The notes beneath the pieces were generated by a model, which was not told where the DNA came from, did no database searches, and was given only the letters and a program-made list of their open reading frames with translations. The position numbers were made by a program, and so were the translations under genes. A stretch of DNA of 64,000 nt from Bacteroides sp. (GTDB lineage: Bacteria; Bacteroidota; Bacteroidia; Bacteroidales; Muribaculaceae): contig JAMPBJ010000001.1 of the NCBI GenBank assembly GCA_023666835.1, forward strand, positions 993,996 through 1,057,995, given 5' to 3'. Shown in pieces: positions 43,479-52,887 of the stretch. The stretch's first letter is position 1, and each line of letters opens with the position of its first letter.

Positions 43479-46103
43479 ATGGCTAAGAAGGTTGTGGAGA
43501 CGCCGCTGATGAAGCAATATTTCGAGATGAAGCAGAAACATCCCGATGCTGTGTTGCTGTTCAGGGTTGGCGATTTCTACGAGACTTTTTCCGACGATGC
43601 GATCACGGCATCGGAAATTCTGGGCATCACGCTGACGCGACGTGCCAATGGCGCTGCGAGCTCGGTGGAGTTGGCCGGATTTCCGCACCATGCTCTCGAC
43701 ACTTATCTTCCGAAACTGATCCGTGCGGGAAAGCGAGTGGCCATCTGCGAGCAGCTTGAAGATCCGAAGCTGACGAAGAAGCTCGTCAAGCGCGGCATCA
43801 CGGAACTGGTAACTCCCGGTGTCAGTCTGAGCGACAACATCCTGGAGAACCGCCGCAATAACTTCCTGGCGGCCGTGGCCATCGGCGACAAGCAATGGGG
43901 CGTGGCGTTTCTTGACATCTCTACGGGCGAATTTCTGACCGGAGAAGGGAGTGCCGAATATGTGGAGAAACTGCTGGCGAAGTTCGGGCCGAAGGAGGTG
44001 CTGATAGAGCGCGGCCGGCGCAAGGACTTCAACGAGCATGTGACCACGACATATCTGACCTTTGAACTTGAAGACTGGGTGTGGACCGAGCCTACAGGCC
44101 GCGAGCGTCTGATGAAGCAGTTTCAGACCGGCTCACTCAAGGGCTACGGCATCGACCGGATGACCGGCGCCGTGATTGCCTCGGGAGCGATACTCCACTA
44201 TCTGGATCTGACCAACCACACGCAGACTGGCCACATAGCCGGCCTGTCGCGCATCGACGAGGAGCAGTACGTGCGCCTCGACAGTTTCACTATCCGCAAT
44301 CTGGAGCTGGTGGAGGCGATGGCATCGGACGGCAAGAGTCTGCTCGACGTGATAGACCGCACGGTGACACCGATGGGCGCGCGAATGCTTCGCCGCTGGG
44401 TGCTGTTTCCGCTGAAGGATGTGGCCACGATCAACAGCCGCCTCGATGTGGTGGAGGAGATGATGCGCCGTAACGAGCTGCGCGAGCAGTGCGAGAGCGA
44501 TCTGACCCGCATCGGCGACCTGGAGCGATTGATTGGAAAGGTGGCCGTGGGGCGTGTGAGTCCGCGCGAACTGGTGCAACTGCGCCATGCGCTTAGCGTG
44601 ATCGGGCCGCTGAAGGCCGAACTCGAGCGGTCGGACAATACGATGCTGCATGCCATAGGCGAACAACTGAATCCGTGCGATGGAATTCGCGACCGCATAA
44701 CGCGCGAGATTGTCAACGACCCGCCGGCTGCGCTGAACCGTGGCGACGTGATAGGCAACGGCGTGGATGCCGAGCTCGACGAACTGCGCCACATAGCCCG
44801 CTCGGGCAAGGAGGTGCTGATGCAGATCCAGACCCGCGAGAGCTCTCAAACGGGCATCACGAGTCTGAAGATCGGCTACAACAACGTGTTTGGCTACTAT
44901 ATAGAGGTGACCAACACCCACCGCGACAAGGTGCCACAGGAGTGGATCAGGAAGCAGACGCTGGTCAACGCCGAGCGCTATATCACTCCCGAACTCAAGG
45001 AGTATGAAGAAAAGATACTCGGGGCACAGGAAAAGATAGCCGCCATCGAGGCGCGACTCTACGCCGAGCTGGTGGCAGCCGTGGGCGAATACATCCAGGC
45101 TATACAGCTCGACGCGCTGCTGATAGCTCGACTCGACTGCCTGCTGTCGCTTACAAAAGCTGCGATGGCCAACCATTATTGCCGCCCAACGGTCGACGAC
45201 AGTCTGACCCTGAAGATCACCGAGGGGCGCCACCCCGTGATCGAGCGCGAACTCCCTGTGGGCGAGCGATATATCACCAATAGCGTGGAACTGTCGAACG
45301 ACGGCACACAGATTATGATGATTACCGGTCCGAACATGTCGGGCAAATCGGCCTTGCTCCGCCAGACGGCGCTGACCGTGCTGATGGCCCAGATAGGCAG
45401 CTTTGTGGCGGCCGATAATGCTCATATCGGAATTGTGGACAAGATATTTACGCGCGTCGGCGCGAGCGACAACATATCGCACGGCGAGTCGACCTTCATG
45501 GTGGAGATGACCGAGGCCGCGTCGATACTCAATAACCTGAGCCAACGATCATTGGTGCTGTTCGACGAGCTCGGCCGCGGCACGTCGACCTACGATGGCA
45601 TCTCGATAGCCTGGGCCATCGTGGAGCATATCCACGAGCATCCGTCGGCACGAGCCAAGACGCTGTTTGCCACCCACTACCATGAGCTCAACGAGATGGA
45701 GAAAAGCTACCGCCGCATCGTGAACTACAACGTTTCGGTCAAGGAGATCGACGGCAAAGTGGTGTTTCTGCGCAAACTGGTCAAAGGTGGCAGCGAGCAC
45801 AGCTTCGGTATCCACGTGGCCAAACTGGCTGGCATGCCTGCAGCGATCGTCAAGAGAGCGGATGCGGTGCTCAGCGACCTGGAAAAGAGCCATCGCAGCG
45901 GGGCGGATAACGTAGGCGCTGCGGTGACTGCGCAACCGGCTGCAGAAGATGGTGTGCAGCTGTCGTTTTTCCAACTCGACGATCCGGTGCTCAGCCAGAT
46001 ACGCGACGAGATTCTCAACACCGACATCAACAATCTGACACCTATGGCGGCCCTCAACAAACTCAACGATATCAAGAGCATCCTGACCGGGAAAAGTAGT
46101 TAG
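43479..46103 (+). CDS. mutS: DNA mismatch repair protein MutS
   Basis: Recognises mismatches and starts repair. The 874 aa contain the mismatch-reading motif VGDFYETF near the N-terminus, the connector and lever domains, the ATPase Walker [13 protein letters not shown] (about residue 618), the Walker B segment [16 protein letters not shown] and the HxH loop ATHYHEL. It is intact. Short diverged 9-bp repeats follow the stop. Confidence 0.98.
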   Translation: MAKKVVETPLMKQYFEMKQKHPDAVLLFRVGDFYETFSDDAITASEILGITLTRRANGAASSVELAGFPHHALDTYLPKLIRAGKRVAICEQLEDPKLTKKLVKRGITELVTPGVSLSDNILENRRNNFLAAVAIGDKQWGVAFLDISTGEFLTGEGSAEYVEKLLAKFGPKEVLIERGRRKDFNEHVTTTYLTFELEDWVWTEPTGRERLMKQFQTGSLKGYGIDRMTGAVIASGAILHYLDLTNHTQTGHIAGLSRIDEEQYVRLDSFTIRNLELVEAMASDGKSLLDVIDRTVTPMGARMLRRWVLFPLKDVATINSRLDVVEEMMRRNELREQCESDLTRIGDLERLIGKVAVGRVSPRELVQLRHALSVIGPLKAELERSDNTMLHAIGEQLNPCDGIRDRITREIVNDPPAALNRGDVIGNGVDAELDELRHIARSGKEVLMQIQTRESSQTGITSLKIGYNNVFGYYIEVTNTHRDKVPQEWIRKQTLVNAERYITPELKEYEEKILGAQEKIAAIEARLYAELVAAVGEYIQAIQLDALLIARLDCLLSLTKAAMANHYCRPTVDDSLTLKITEGRHPVIERELPVGERYITNSVELSNDGTQIMMITGPNMSGKSALLRQTALTVLMAQIGSFVAADNAHIGIVDKIFTRVGASDNISHGESTFMVEMTEAASILNNLSQRSLVLFDELGRGTSTYDGISIAWAIVEHIHEHPSARAKTLFATHYHELNEMEKSYRRIVNYNVSVKEIDGKVVFLRKLVKGGSEHSFGIHVAKLAGMPAAIVKRADAVLSDLEKSHRSGADNVGAAVTAQPAAEDGVQLSFFQLDDPVLSQIRDEILNTDINNLTPMAALNKLNDIKSILTGKSS

Positions 46104-46109
46104 GAATTG

Positions 46110-46136
46110 GTCGGACTTGTCGGACCTGTCTGACTT
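46110..46136. repeat. Diverged 9-bp tandem repeat (GTCGGACTT-like)
   Basis: GTCGGACTT, GTCGGACCT and GTCTGACTT in tandem, 6 bp after the mutS stop. It is the same unit as at 19807, again between convergent genes. Confidence 0.75.
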
Positions 46137-46243
46137 ATTTTTGGAGGCCGGGGTGGATTTAACCCCCCACGCTTTTGGCGTGAGGGGCTATGGGCAATCG
46201 GGATTTGTTATTTTTTTATGACTTATAGGTCGTAGGCGGGGGA

Positions 46244-47116
46244 TCAGTTGAGCTGGAGGGTGATGTTGTCGATGGCCATGTAGGCGGGGGTACTGAGACC
46301 CCAGGCGCCGGTGTCGGATCCGGAGAAGTTGAACTTCAGTTTGTTGACGCGGCCAAGCGATGAAAGATCCAAGACGTGCCATGTGTCAGCGATTTCGACC
46401 GGAGCTACAGAGTTGCGATAGTCGCATATGTATTTCTCTACGGTGCCGGTGGTGTTGCCTGTAGCATCGTAGCCGGTGACGGTCATCTTAAACCAGCCGT
46501 TGACTTCCTTGAGCGTCTTGCCGGGATCGTTGCCGAAGGCATTGCCCTGGGTAACTGTGCCATATAGATACGACGTGGGGCAGTACATGAGGCTAAGCAC
46601 GGTGTATTCGCGACGCGAGCTGAAGTTGAGGCTGGCCGCGGTTTTGTAAGTGGCGTTGTCGTAGCCGTTGATGATGAGGAAGTGGTTGGTGCCTTCAGCG
46701 CCTGCGCCGCGGTTGGTGCCGTCGGCAGAGTTGACGTTGTAGACCGAGCACTGGTTGTCGTAGGTCATCCACCAGCCGGCTGCCTGACCCTGCGCGTCGG
46801 AGCGATAGTTCCAGTTGGAGAGCACGGCGCCACCATTCCAAAAATCGATCGAACCGGTTGTGGCATCGGGGTTGATGCCGAATTCGAGATACACGCCCGA
46901 TTCAACTTCCTCGGTGCCTTTGATGAACTTAGTGCCTTCGTAGGAGGCGTAGAGGTTGGCGCCATAGGATGTGGGGCCGGCCACAACGGCACGAGTGTTT
47001 TCAAACGAGAGGACGCGGCGGTTGACGGTTGATTCTTCAGGGTCGTCGGAGCAAGCGCACAGTGTGGCAATCGACAGGGCTGCCACCAGGGTTTTCAGAT
47101 AATAATTGGTTTTCAT
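46244..47116 (-). CDS. DUF4465 lipoprotein
   Basis: 290 aa from MKTNYYLK with lipobox ATLCAC. The body matches the DUF4465 pattern: YLEFGINPDATTGSIDFWNGGAVLSNWNYRS split by short loops, HFLIINGYDN, and the C-terminal SGSDTGAWGLSTPAYMAIDN. Proteins of this family are surface lipoproteins, some linked to cobalamin capture in Bacteroides, but no btu genes are here. ATG 47128 is an alternative start. Confidence 0.82.
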   Translation of the reverse strand: MKTNYYLKTLVAALSIATLCACSDDPEESTVNRRVLSFENTRAVVAGPTSYGANLYASYEGTKFIKGTEEVESGVYLEFGINPDATTGSIDFWNGGAVLSNWNYRSDAQGQAAGWWMTYDNQCSVYNVNSADGTNRGAGAEGTNHFLIINGYDNATYKTAASLNFSSRREYTVLSLMYCPTSYLYGTVTQGNAFGNDPGKTLKEVNGWFKMTVTGYDATGNTTGTVEKYICDYRNSVAPVEIADTWHVLDLSSLGRVNKLKFNFSGSDTGAWGLSTPAYMAIDNITLQLN

Positions 47117-47139
47117 AAATCTTTCCATTTTTTCTATGT

Positions 47140-47147
47140 GCAAAGAT
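47140..47147 (-). promoter_or_regulatory. -7 element (TATCTTTG) of the DUF4465 gene
   Basis: A minus-strand TATCTTTG lies 24 bp before the ATG at 47116 (12 bp before 47128). Upstream, 47154-47195 holds short AT-rich repeats (GATTTATAT) with TATACGAT/ATCGTATA ends. Confidence 0.6.
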
Positions 47148-47219
47148 AGTGATTTTATACGATTTATATGATTTATATGTCTTATATATCGTATAGAACA
47201 TGATTGGGTTGGAAACAAA

Positions 47220-47244
47220 CAGGCCGCCCGGAGTGGGCGGCCTG
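47220..47244 (-). terminator. Terminator of the rubrerythrin gene
   Basis: A 10-bp perfect stem CAGGCCGCCC/GGGCGGCCTG with a 5-nt loop. On the minus strand it runs into TTTGTTT. Confidence 0.75.
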
Positions 47245-47272
47245 AGGATGGTTTATAGATAAATTGTGGGGG

Positions 47273-47860
47273 TTAGTCTTCATCGAGGGCGATGTAGTGC
47301 TGGTAGGGGTGATCGCATGCAGGGCATACTTGCGGGGGCGTGGTGCCTTCGTAGATGTAGCCGCAAACGAGGCATTGCCATTTGATGGGTTTGTCGCGTT
47401 TCCATACGGTGCCGTCCTGCACTTGTTTGAGGTAGCGCATGAAGCGGTCGTGGTGTTCTTTTTCGATGGAGGCGATGGCGCGGAAGTGGGAGGCAATTTC
47501 GGTGAAGCCTTCACGATCGGCCACTTCGGCGAAGCTGATGTACATGTCGACACCTTCTTCGATCTCTTCGCGGGCGGCGATGGCGAGGTTTTCGGCAGTG
47601 GTGCCGATGACGCCTGCGTCGACAGCCAGAGGCACGGTCAGCGATCCGCCTTCAAGATATTTGAAATAGATTTTGGCATGGCGCAATTCGTTGGCAGCTG
47701 TGTCGTTGAACACTTTTTCGATGGGGAAATAGTTTTCCTTGTGGGCCTGAGTGGCGTAGAAAGTGTAACGGGAATATGCTGCAGACTCAGCCATGTAAGC
47801 TTCCACCAGATTTTTTTCGGTCTCGGTGCCCTTGATACTTTTTTTAGTTGTAGTAGCCAT
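47273..47860 (-). CDS. rbr: Rubrerythrin
   Basis: Peroxide-reducing non-haem di-iron protein of anaerobes. The 195 aa have the ferritin-like four-helix part with iron ligands in EKNLVEAYMAESAAYSRY, NELRHA and IEKEHHDRF, and a C-terminal rubredoxin (CLVCGYIYEG and CPACDH). ATG 47860 gives the usual N-terminus. It protects this presumed anaerobe against H2O2. Confidence 0.97.
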   Translation of the reverse strand: MATTTKKSIKGTETEKNLVEAYMAESAAYSRYTFYATQAHKENYFPIEKVFNDTAANELRHAKIYFKYLEGGSLTVPLAVDAGVIGTTAENLAIAAREEIEEGVDMYISFAEVADREGFTEIASHFRAIASIEKEHHDRFMRYLKQVQDGTVWKRDKPIKWQCLVCGYIYEGTTPPQVCPACDHPYQHYIALDED

Positions 47861-47952
47861 TGTAATACTGTGTTTAGAGTTATGGCGGGCCACTATGACC
47901 CACTGCATAAACTAGAACAAACGCAGTAAGAAAATGGTTCAGCGATACACGC

Positions 47953-49143
47953 TTATTTCAGACGGGCGAGAGCGTCGGCGATGCGCTGCATGGCGCAGTA
48001 GATATTATCGTCGGAGGTGGCGTAGGAAAGGCGAATGTAGCCCGGCAGGCAGAAAGCAGCACCGTCGACGGTGGCCACGTGGGCGACGTCGAGCAGATAC
48101 ATAGCCAGATCAGAAGCGTCGCGGATCACGCGCTCGCCGTCGGATTTACCGAAGAAATGGCTAACCTCGGGGAAGAGATAGAAGGCGCCTTCGGGCACAT
48201 TGACCTTGAGGCCTTCGATATTGCGTGCAAGATCGACGATCAGGTCGCGACGGCGACGGAAAGCGGCGGCCATCTCAGCCACACACTCCTGCGAACCGAG
48301 ATAGGCAGCTTCGGCGGCCTTCTGGGCTATCGACGAGGCTCCTGATGTGTACTGTCCCTGGAGCTTGGTGCAAGCCTTGGCTATTTCCACCGGTCCGGCC
48401 ATGAAACCGATGCGCCAACCGGTCATGGCGTAGGCTTTAGAGACGCCGTTGACGATGATGACACGGCCTTGGAGTTCGGGGAAGGCAGACATGGAAGTGT
48501 AGCTGCCTGTGTAGTTGATGTGCTGATAGATCTCATCGGAGAGCACCACCACGTCGGGCCAATCGCGGAGCACATCGACCAGAGCCTGAAGTTCGTCACG
48601 GGAATAGACGGCACCGGTGGGGTTGGATGGCGAGCACAGAAGCACCAGACGTGTGCGGGGCGTGAGAGCTGCTAAGAGCTGCTCGGGAGTGATCTTGAAA
48701 TTCTGCTCGATGGTGGCAGGCACGGTGACGCTGACGCCTTCAGCGAGCTTGACCATCTCGACATAGCTGACCCATGCAGGCGTGGGGATCACCACCTCAT
48801 CGCCGGGATTGATCACGCTGAGAATCACATTGCAAAGAGCCTGCTTGGCACCGCCCGACACAACGATCTGCGATGGATCGAAATCGACACCGTCGGTGTC
48901 CTTGAGATTTTGGCAGATAGCCTTGCGCAACGACATGAAACCCGGCACGGGAGAATAGAACGAATAGTTTTCGTCGATGGCTCTTTTGGCAGCCTCCTTG
49001 ATGTGGTCGGGGGTATGGAAATCGGGTTCGCCGACCGAGAGGTTGATGACGTCGACTCCCTGAGCCTTCAGTTCGGCGCTGCGCTGCGACATGGCGAGCG
49101 TCTGCGAAACGGCAAGTGCGCGGTTGCGTTCTGATATCTGCAT
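47953..49143 (-). CDS. aspC: Class I PLP aminotransferase (aspartate aminotransferase type)
   Basis: 396 aa with the PLP lysine in VNGVSKAYAMTGWRIGF, the SxGEPDF motif near residue 37, NPTGAVYSRDEL and RLSYA. It probably interconverts aspartate and oxaloacetate. A family A MITE-like element starts 6 bp upstream of its ATG, so the promoter must be inside or beyond that element. A longer leader carrying the hairpin is possible. Confidence 0.92.
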   Translation of the reverse strand: MQISERNRALAVSQTLAMSQRSAELKAQGVDVINLSVGEPDFHTPDHIKEAAKRAIDENYSFYSPVPGFMSLRKAICQNLKDTDGVDFDPSQIVVSGGAKQALCNVILSVINPGDEVVIPTPAWVSYVEMVKLAEGVSVTVPATIEQNFKITPEQLLAALTPRTRLVLLCSPSNPTGAVYSRDELQALVDVLRDWPDVVVLSDEIYQHINYTGSYTSMSAFPELQGRVIIVNGVSKAYAMTGWRIGFMAGPVEIAKACTKLQGQYTSGASSIAQKAAEAAYLGSQECVAEMAAAFRRRRDLIVDLARNIEGLKVNVPEGAFYLFPEVSHFFGKSDGERVIRDASDLAMYLLDVAHVATVDGAAFCLPGYIRLSYATSDDNIYCAMQRIADALARLK

Positions 49144-49149
49144 AGTGTA

Positions 49150-49497
49150 AGAGTGTGTCTAATAACAAAATTTAAATTTAGGGCGGTCAATCTTTGAGTA
49201 ATTTTGTCTTAACGATGAGGGAATATGGCCGCAGCCACTTGACCGAAGAATTAAGGCAAAAGTGCCAAAGAGCGGCCGATCTAAGGTATTTTTGCTAATT
49301 GACATTATTTAGTTTGGTTAGAAGTTTCATTATATAATCGAGTGGTCTATTTTGAAGTTGCTTTTGTCTCCCGTCTTTTGGGCATCTTTTGCTCTTTGTC
49401 TCAGTCGTGTACATCAAGTACACTCCTTCAACGGCAAAGCAAAATATCCGCCAAAATACGGGACCCTAAATTTAACTTTTGTTGTTAGACACACTCT
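49150..49497 (-). mobile_element. MITE-like element, family A copy 2 (348 bp)
   Basis: Terminal inverted repeats of about 34 bp with two mismatches (AGAGTGTGTCTAA.AACAAAA). It is in the opposite orientation to the copy at 3381-3680 and shares its ends, the CCCGT.TTTTGG/CCAAAA.ACGGG stem and the GGAG-hairpin-GACTGA core (49401-49426). Relative to copy 1 it has about 105 extra bases in the middle and lacks the 55-bp insert at the site TAAG. It makes up most of the 403-bp gap between aspC and pdxB; the remainder (49498-49546) shows nothing clear. No coding capacity seen. Confidence 0.75.
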
Positions 49498-49546
49498 AAG
49501 TGTTATATTTTTTACAAAGGTACTCGATCGGGGGATTATATCCAAA

Positions 49547-50548
49547 TCAAAGTTCCTCGCGGAGGTGGTAGGAGTTGCGTAGATCTTCGAAAGCCGCGGG
49601 ATTGCGGCGAAGCATGCGCGTGTCGGTCAGCGGATTGTAGGAGCGGCGAATGTCATCGACCGAGACTGACTCAGGCGCCGTCATGGGGATGGAGGGATCG
49701 ATGACCGGAGCATCGAAGCCGAACCGGGCGGCAACAGCATTGACAGCCATCTGCGATGCGCGGATTTTGCCCTGGCGCGAATAGCCGGCTATGTGGGGCG
49801 TGGCGATGTCGGCCAGCGACAGCAGAGGCAGCGAGATGTCCGGTTCACCCTCCCAGCAGTCGATTGCCACGGCACCGACGCTGTCGGCGGCGATGGCCGA
49901 AAGCAATGCTTGTGTGTCGACAATCGGTCCACGAGCCGAATTGATGATCATGGGGCGGCGGCGCAACAAAGCGAAGAAGTCGGCCGAGGCAAGATGTCGG
50001 GTTGCATAGCGGCCCGAGCAAGTAAATGGAGTGTGGAACGTGATGATGTCGGCCTCACGAGCCACAGTGTCGAGATCGACAAAAGCCTCCGGACCCTCGA
50101 CGCGGGCCCGCGGCGGGTCGCAGAGAAGCACCCGCATACCCAGAGCCGAAGCCCAGCGGGCGACGATGGAGCCGACATGACCCACACCGACAACGCCGAG
50201 AGTAAGATCTGACAGATCGGAGCGATCAAGACAGGTCAGGATCGACGCCATGACATATTGAGCCACAGCCGGAGCGTTGCAGCCCGGAGCGTTGACAACC
50301 TCGATGCCTGCGCTGCGGCAGTAGTCAAGGTCAACATGGTCGAGACCGATCGTAGCCGAAGCGATGAGCTTCACGCGCGACCCTTCAAGCAGAGAGGCGT
50401 CGCAGCGCGTGCGGGTGCGGGTGATCAGAGCGTCGGCATCAGCTACAGCTTCCGGTGTGGTTTGTTCGGGAGTGAGATAGACCACCTCCGCCATGGGCTC
50501 GAGAAGTCCGCGGATGAAGGGGATGTTGGCTTCGACGATTACTTTCAT
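49547..50548 (-). CDS. pdxB: Erythronate-4-phosphate dehydrogenase
   Basis: NAD-dependent step of the DXP-independent branch of PLP synthesis. The 333 aa have a 2-hydroxyacid dehydrogenase core: VVGVGHVGSIVARWA (NAD site), NSARGPIVDTQALL and the catalytic His in TPHIAGYSRQGK. The C-terminal extension (about residues 270-330) is typical of PdxB. Its ATG overlaps the preceding gene's stop as ATGA. Confidence 0.92.
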   Translation of the reverse strand: MKVIVEANIPFIRGLLEPMAEVVYLTPEQTTPEAVADADALITRTRTRCDASLLEGSRVKLIASATIGLDHVDLDYCRSAGIEVVNAPGCNAPAVAQYVMASILTCLDRSDLSDLTLGVVGVGHVGSIVARWASALGMRVLLCDPPRARVEGPEAFVDLDTVAREADIITFHTPFTCSGRYATRHLASADFFALLRRRPMIINSARGPIVDTQALLSAIAADSVGAVAIDCWEGEPDISLPLLSLADIATPHIAGYSRQGKIRASQMAVNAVAARFGFDAPVIDPSIPMTAPESVSVDDIRRSYNPLTDTRMLRRNPAAFEDLRNSYHLREEL

Positions 50549-51534
50549 ATGACAACATTGTAGAAGTAGACCACAAGGGCCAGAAGTATGACGGCAAGGA
50601 TGACCAGGTAGGGGCGACGGTGGCTATCGATCTGCGCGTAGAGAGTGGTCTGCATGGCAGTGAACGCAGCCAACAGCGGCAAGTAGGTCATAGCATGGCC
50701 GAAGTCGACGATGGTCATCACGGCAGTCCAGAGAGTAAGAAGAGCGAGGATGCCGTTGAATGCGCGGGTGCGTGCGTTGAGGCCGAACACCCTGACGAGA
50801 TTATAAAGCATCGGAGCCACGGCCATCACTACCGTGCCAAAAATGGCTATGAGCTGCGGAGTGGAATAGAGAGCAAACGTGGATACCGACAACAGAGAAG
50901 GCAAGGGGAGCCTAAGGCTCTCGAGCGACACTATGCCGAAGCCGAGCAGAATCCAGAACGGGGTGATCACACCGAGCAACGCGGCTATGAGCGAGCGCAG
51001 ATTGAAGCAGCGCATCTGGGCGCAGCCGATCATCATTGGGGGAATGAAAGCTGCAAAAGCGAACGACAGCGGGGAACCGGCACTCAGTAGGGTGAAGACG
51101 AGGAATACACGTCGCGTAGCGCCCGGACGATTGTAGGTGGTGTACATGATCATCAGGCAGAGCAGCAGCGTGGGCAGCATCAGCAGACCGTAGCCGGCAG
51201 TGCCGAGAGCTCCGGGTATGGCGGTGGCAAGCATCACGAACAGCCCAATGTAGATGGGCGACGACGTTCGGAGAATGTCGAACGTGCGGTTGGTCAGCGA
51301 GATGATGCCTATGGAGAAGAGCAGCGCGATGGCCGCAACGATCATCGAAGAGAGTGTGGAGCCGAACACGAATTCCGAAAGTCCGGCGACGGCACCCGAC
51401 GGAATCACAGCCGCCGGTGCTACAAACGAAGCGGCGGATACAAAGAACAGGCAGCCGACCACCGTCAGAATCAGCGCGACGGCGGGGCTTTGAAGCAATT
51501 CGTTGAGATGTTGTTCGGCAGGTCTCAAAGTCAA
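50545..51534 (-). CDS. Hypothetical polytopic membrane protein
   Basis: 329 aa with about nine or ten hydrophobic helices and little else; no family recognised with confidence. The motif PPMMIGCAQMRCFNLRSLIAA lies in a cytoplasmic loop in helix-rich Bacteroidales proteins of this kind. The start appears to be TTG at 51534, which overlaps the purD stop as TTGA; the first ATG in frame would remove two helices. The protein is wedged between purD and pdxB with 4-bp overlaps on both sides, so it is co-translated with them. Confidence 0.7.
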   Translation of the reverse strand: MTLRPAEQHLNELLQSPAVALILTVVGCLFFVSAASFVAPAAVIPSGAVAGLSEFVFGSTLSSMIVAAIALLFSIGIISLTNRTFDILRTSSPIYIGLFVMLATAIPGALGTAGYGLLMLPTLLLCLMIMYTTYNRPGATRRVFLVFTLLSAGSPLSFAFAAFIPPMMIGCAQMRCFNLRSLIAALLGVITPFWILLGFGIVSLESLRLPLPSLLSVSTFALYSTPQLIAIFGTVVMAVAPMLYNLVRVFGLNARTRAFNGILALLTLWTAVMTIVDFGHAMTYLPLLAAFTAMQTTLYAQIDSHRRPYLVILAVILLALVVYFYNVVI

Positions 51535-52838
51535 TTCTTAGATTGTGTCTTATTTTCGGCCAAAGCCATAAGATCGCGGCCTATGTCGCGGCGGAAATAT
51601 TTGCCGTCGAAGTCGATGGCAGCAACGGTGGCGTAGGACTTACCGAGTGCCTCTTCGATGGTGTCGCCGAGCGAACTTGCGGCGAGCACACGTCCACCGG
51701 AAGTGAGCACTTCGCCATTAGCATCGCGACGCGTTCCGGCATGGAATATGATCGATTGGGAAGGCTTGTCGAGACCCGAAATGAGTTTGCCCTTTTCGTA
51801 ACTACCGGGATAGCCGCCGCTTACCATCATTACGGTAGTGGCCGCGCGGGGCGAAATAGCCAGAGGCATATCGCCGAGCGAACCTTCGGCGGCAGCCTTC
51901 ATCAGAGCGAGCAGGTCGCTGTCGATGCGGAGCATGACGGCTTCGGTTTCGGGGTCGCCCATGCGCACGTTGTATTCGATGACTTTCGGCTCACCGTCGA
52001 CATTGATGAGTCCGAGGAAGATGAAGCCGCGATAGAGGATACCGTCGGAGATGAGACCTTCGACCGTGGGGCGGATGATGCGTTTCTCGACCTTGGCCAT
52101 CCAGGCTTCGTCGGCGAATGCCACGGGGCTTACGGCGCCCATGCCACCGGTGTTGAGACCGGTGTCGCCTTCGCCGATGCGCTTATAGTCTTTGGCCACG
52201 GGGAGGATGCGGTAGCCACCGGTGCCGTCAGTGAGCACAAACACCGAGCACTCGATGCCGCTAAGAAACTCTTCGACAACAACTGTGGCCGATGATTGGC
52301 CGAACATGCCGTCGAGCATTTGGCGCAGAGCCTGCTGAGCCTCAGCGAGATCGTCGATGATGAGTACACCCTTTCCGGCAGCGAGGCCATCGGCCTTGAG
52401 CACGTAGGGTGGCTGGAGGGTGGCGAGGAAACGGCATCCCTCGTCGGCTGTTTCGGCCGTGAAAGAGCGGTAGGCCGCTGTCGGAATTCCGTGGGCGGTC
52501 ATGAACTGCTTGGCAAAATCCTTAGAGCCTTCGAGGAGTGCTCCGGCCTTTGTCGGACCGACCACGAGCAGATCAGGCATTGCAGAGGCGAAATGATCGA
52601 CAATGCCGGCCACGAGCGGATCCTCGTTGCCGACCACGATCATGTCGATAGCATTGGCCTTGACAAATTCGCCGACGGCGTCGAAATCGAGGGGCGACAA
52701 GGAGTCGACGTTGGTTCCGTAGGCCGATGTGCCACCATTGCCCGGAGCTATGAACAGATGTGACAGCAGCGGGCTTTGGTGTATTTTCCAGGCGAGGGCC
52801 GATTCGCGGCCGCCTGATCCGAGAAGTAGTACGTTCAT
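51531..52838 (-). CDS. purD: Phosphoribosylamine-glycine ligase (GAR synthetase)
   Basis: Second step of de novo purine synthesis. 435 aa from ATG 52838 with N-terminal MNVLLLGSGGRESALAWKI, the ATP-grasp loop PPYVLKADGLAAGKGV, metal site GLINVDGEPKVIEYNVRMGD and the C-terminal region TSGGRVLAASSLG. The longer in-frame extension upstream is a pgi shadow. Confidence 0.97.
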   Translation of the reverse strand: MNVLLLGSGGRESALAWKIHQSPLLSHLFIAPGNGGTSAYGTNVDSLSPLDFDAVGEFVKANAIDMIVVGNEDPLVAGIVDHFASAMPDLLVVGPTKAGALLEGSKDFAKQFMTAHGIPTAAYRSFTAETADEGCRFLATLQPPYVLKADGLAAGKGVLIIDDLAEAQQALRQMLDGMFGQSSATVVVEEFLSGIECSVFVLTDGTGGYRILPVAKDYKRIGEGDTGLNTGGMGAVSPVAFADEAWMAKVEKRIIRPTVEGLISDGILYRGFIFLGLINVDGEPKVIEYNVRMGDPETEAVMLRIDSDLLALMKAAAEGSLGDMPLAISPRAATTVMMVSGGYPGSYEKGKLISGLDKPSQSIIFHAGTRRDANGEVLTSGGRVLAASSLGDTIEEALGKSYATVAAIDFDGKYFRRDIGRDLMALAENKTQSKN

Positions 52839-52887
52839 GTGCAAAATGTGGATAATGGTTGGGTGGATCGTGGATAGTTGGGAAGAA

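Noticed and set aside
46150-46192. GC-rich hairpin after mutS as a rho-independent terminator
   Set aside because: The CCACGC/GCGTG stem exists but no T run follows on either strand, so I leave it uncalled.
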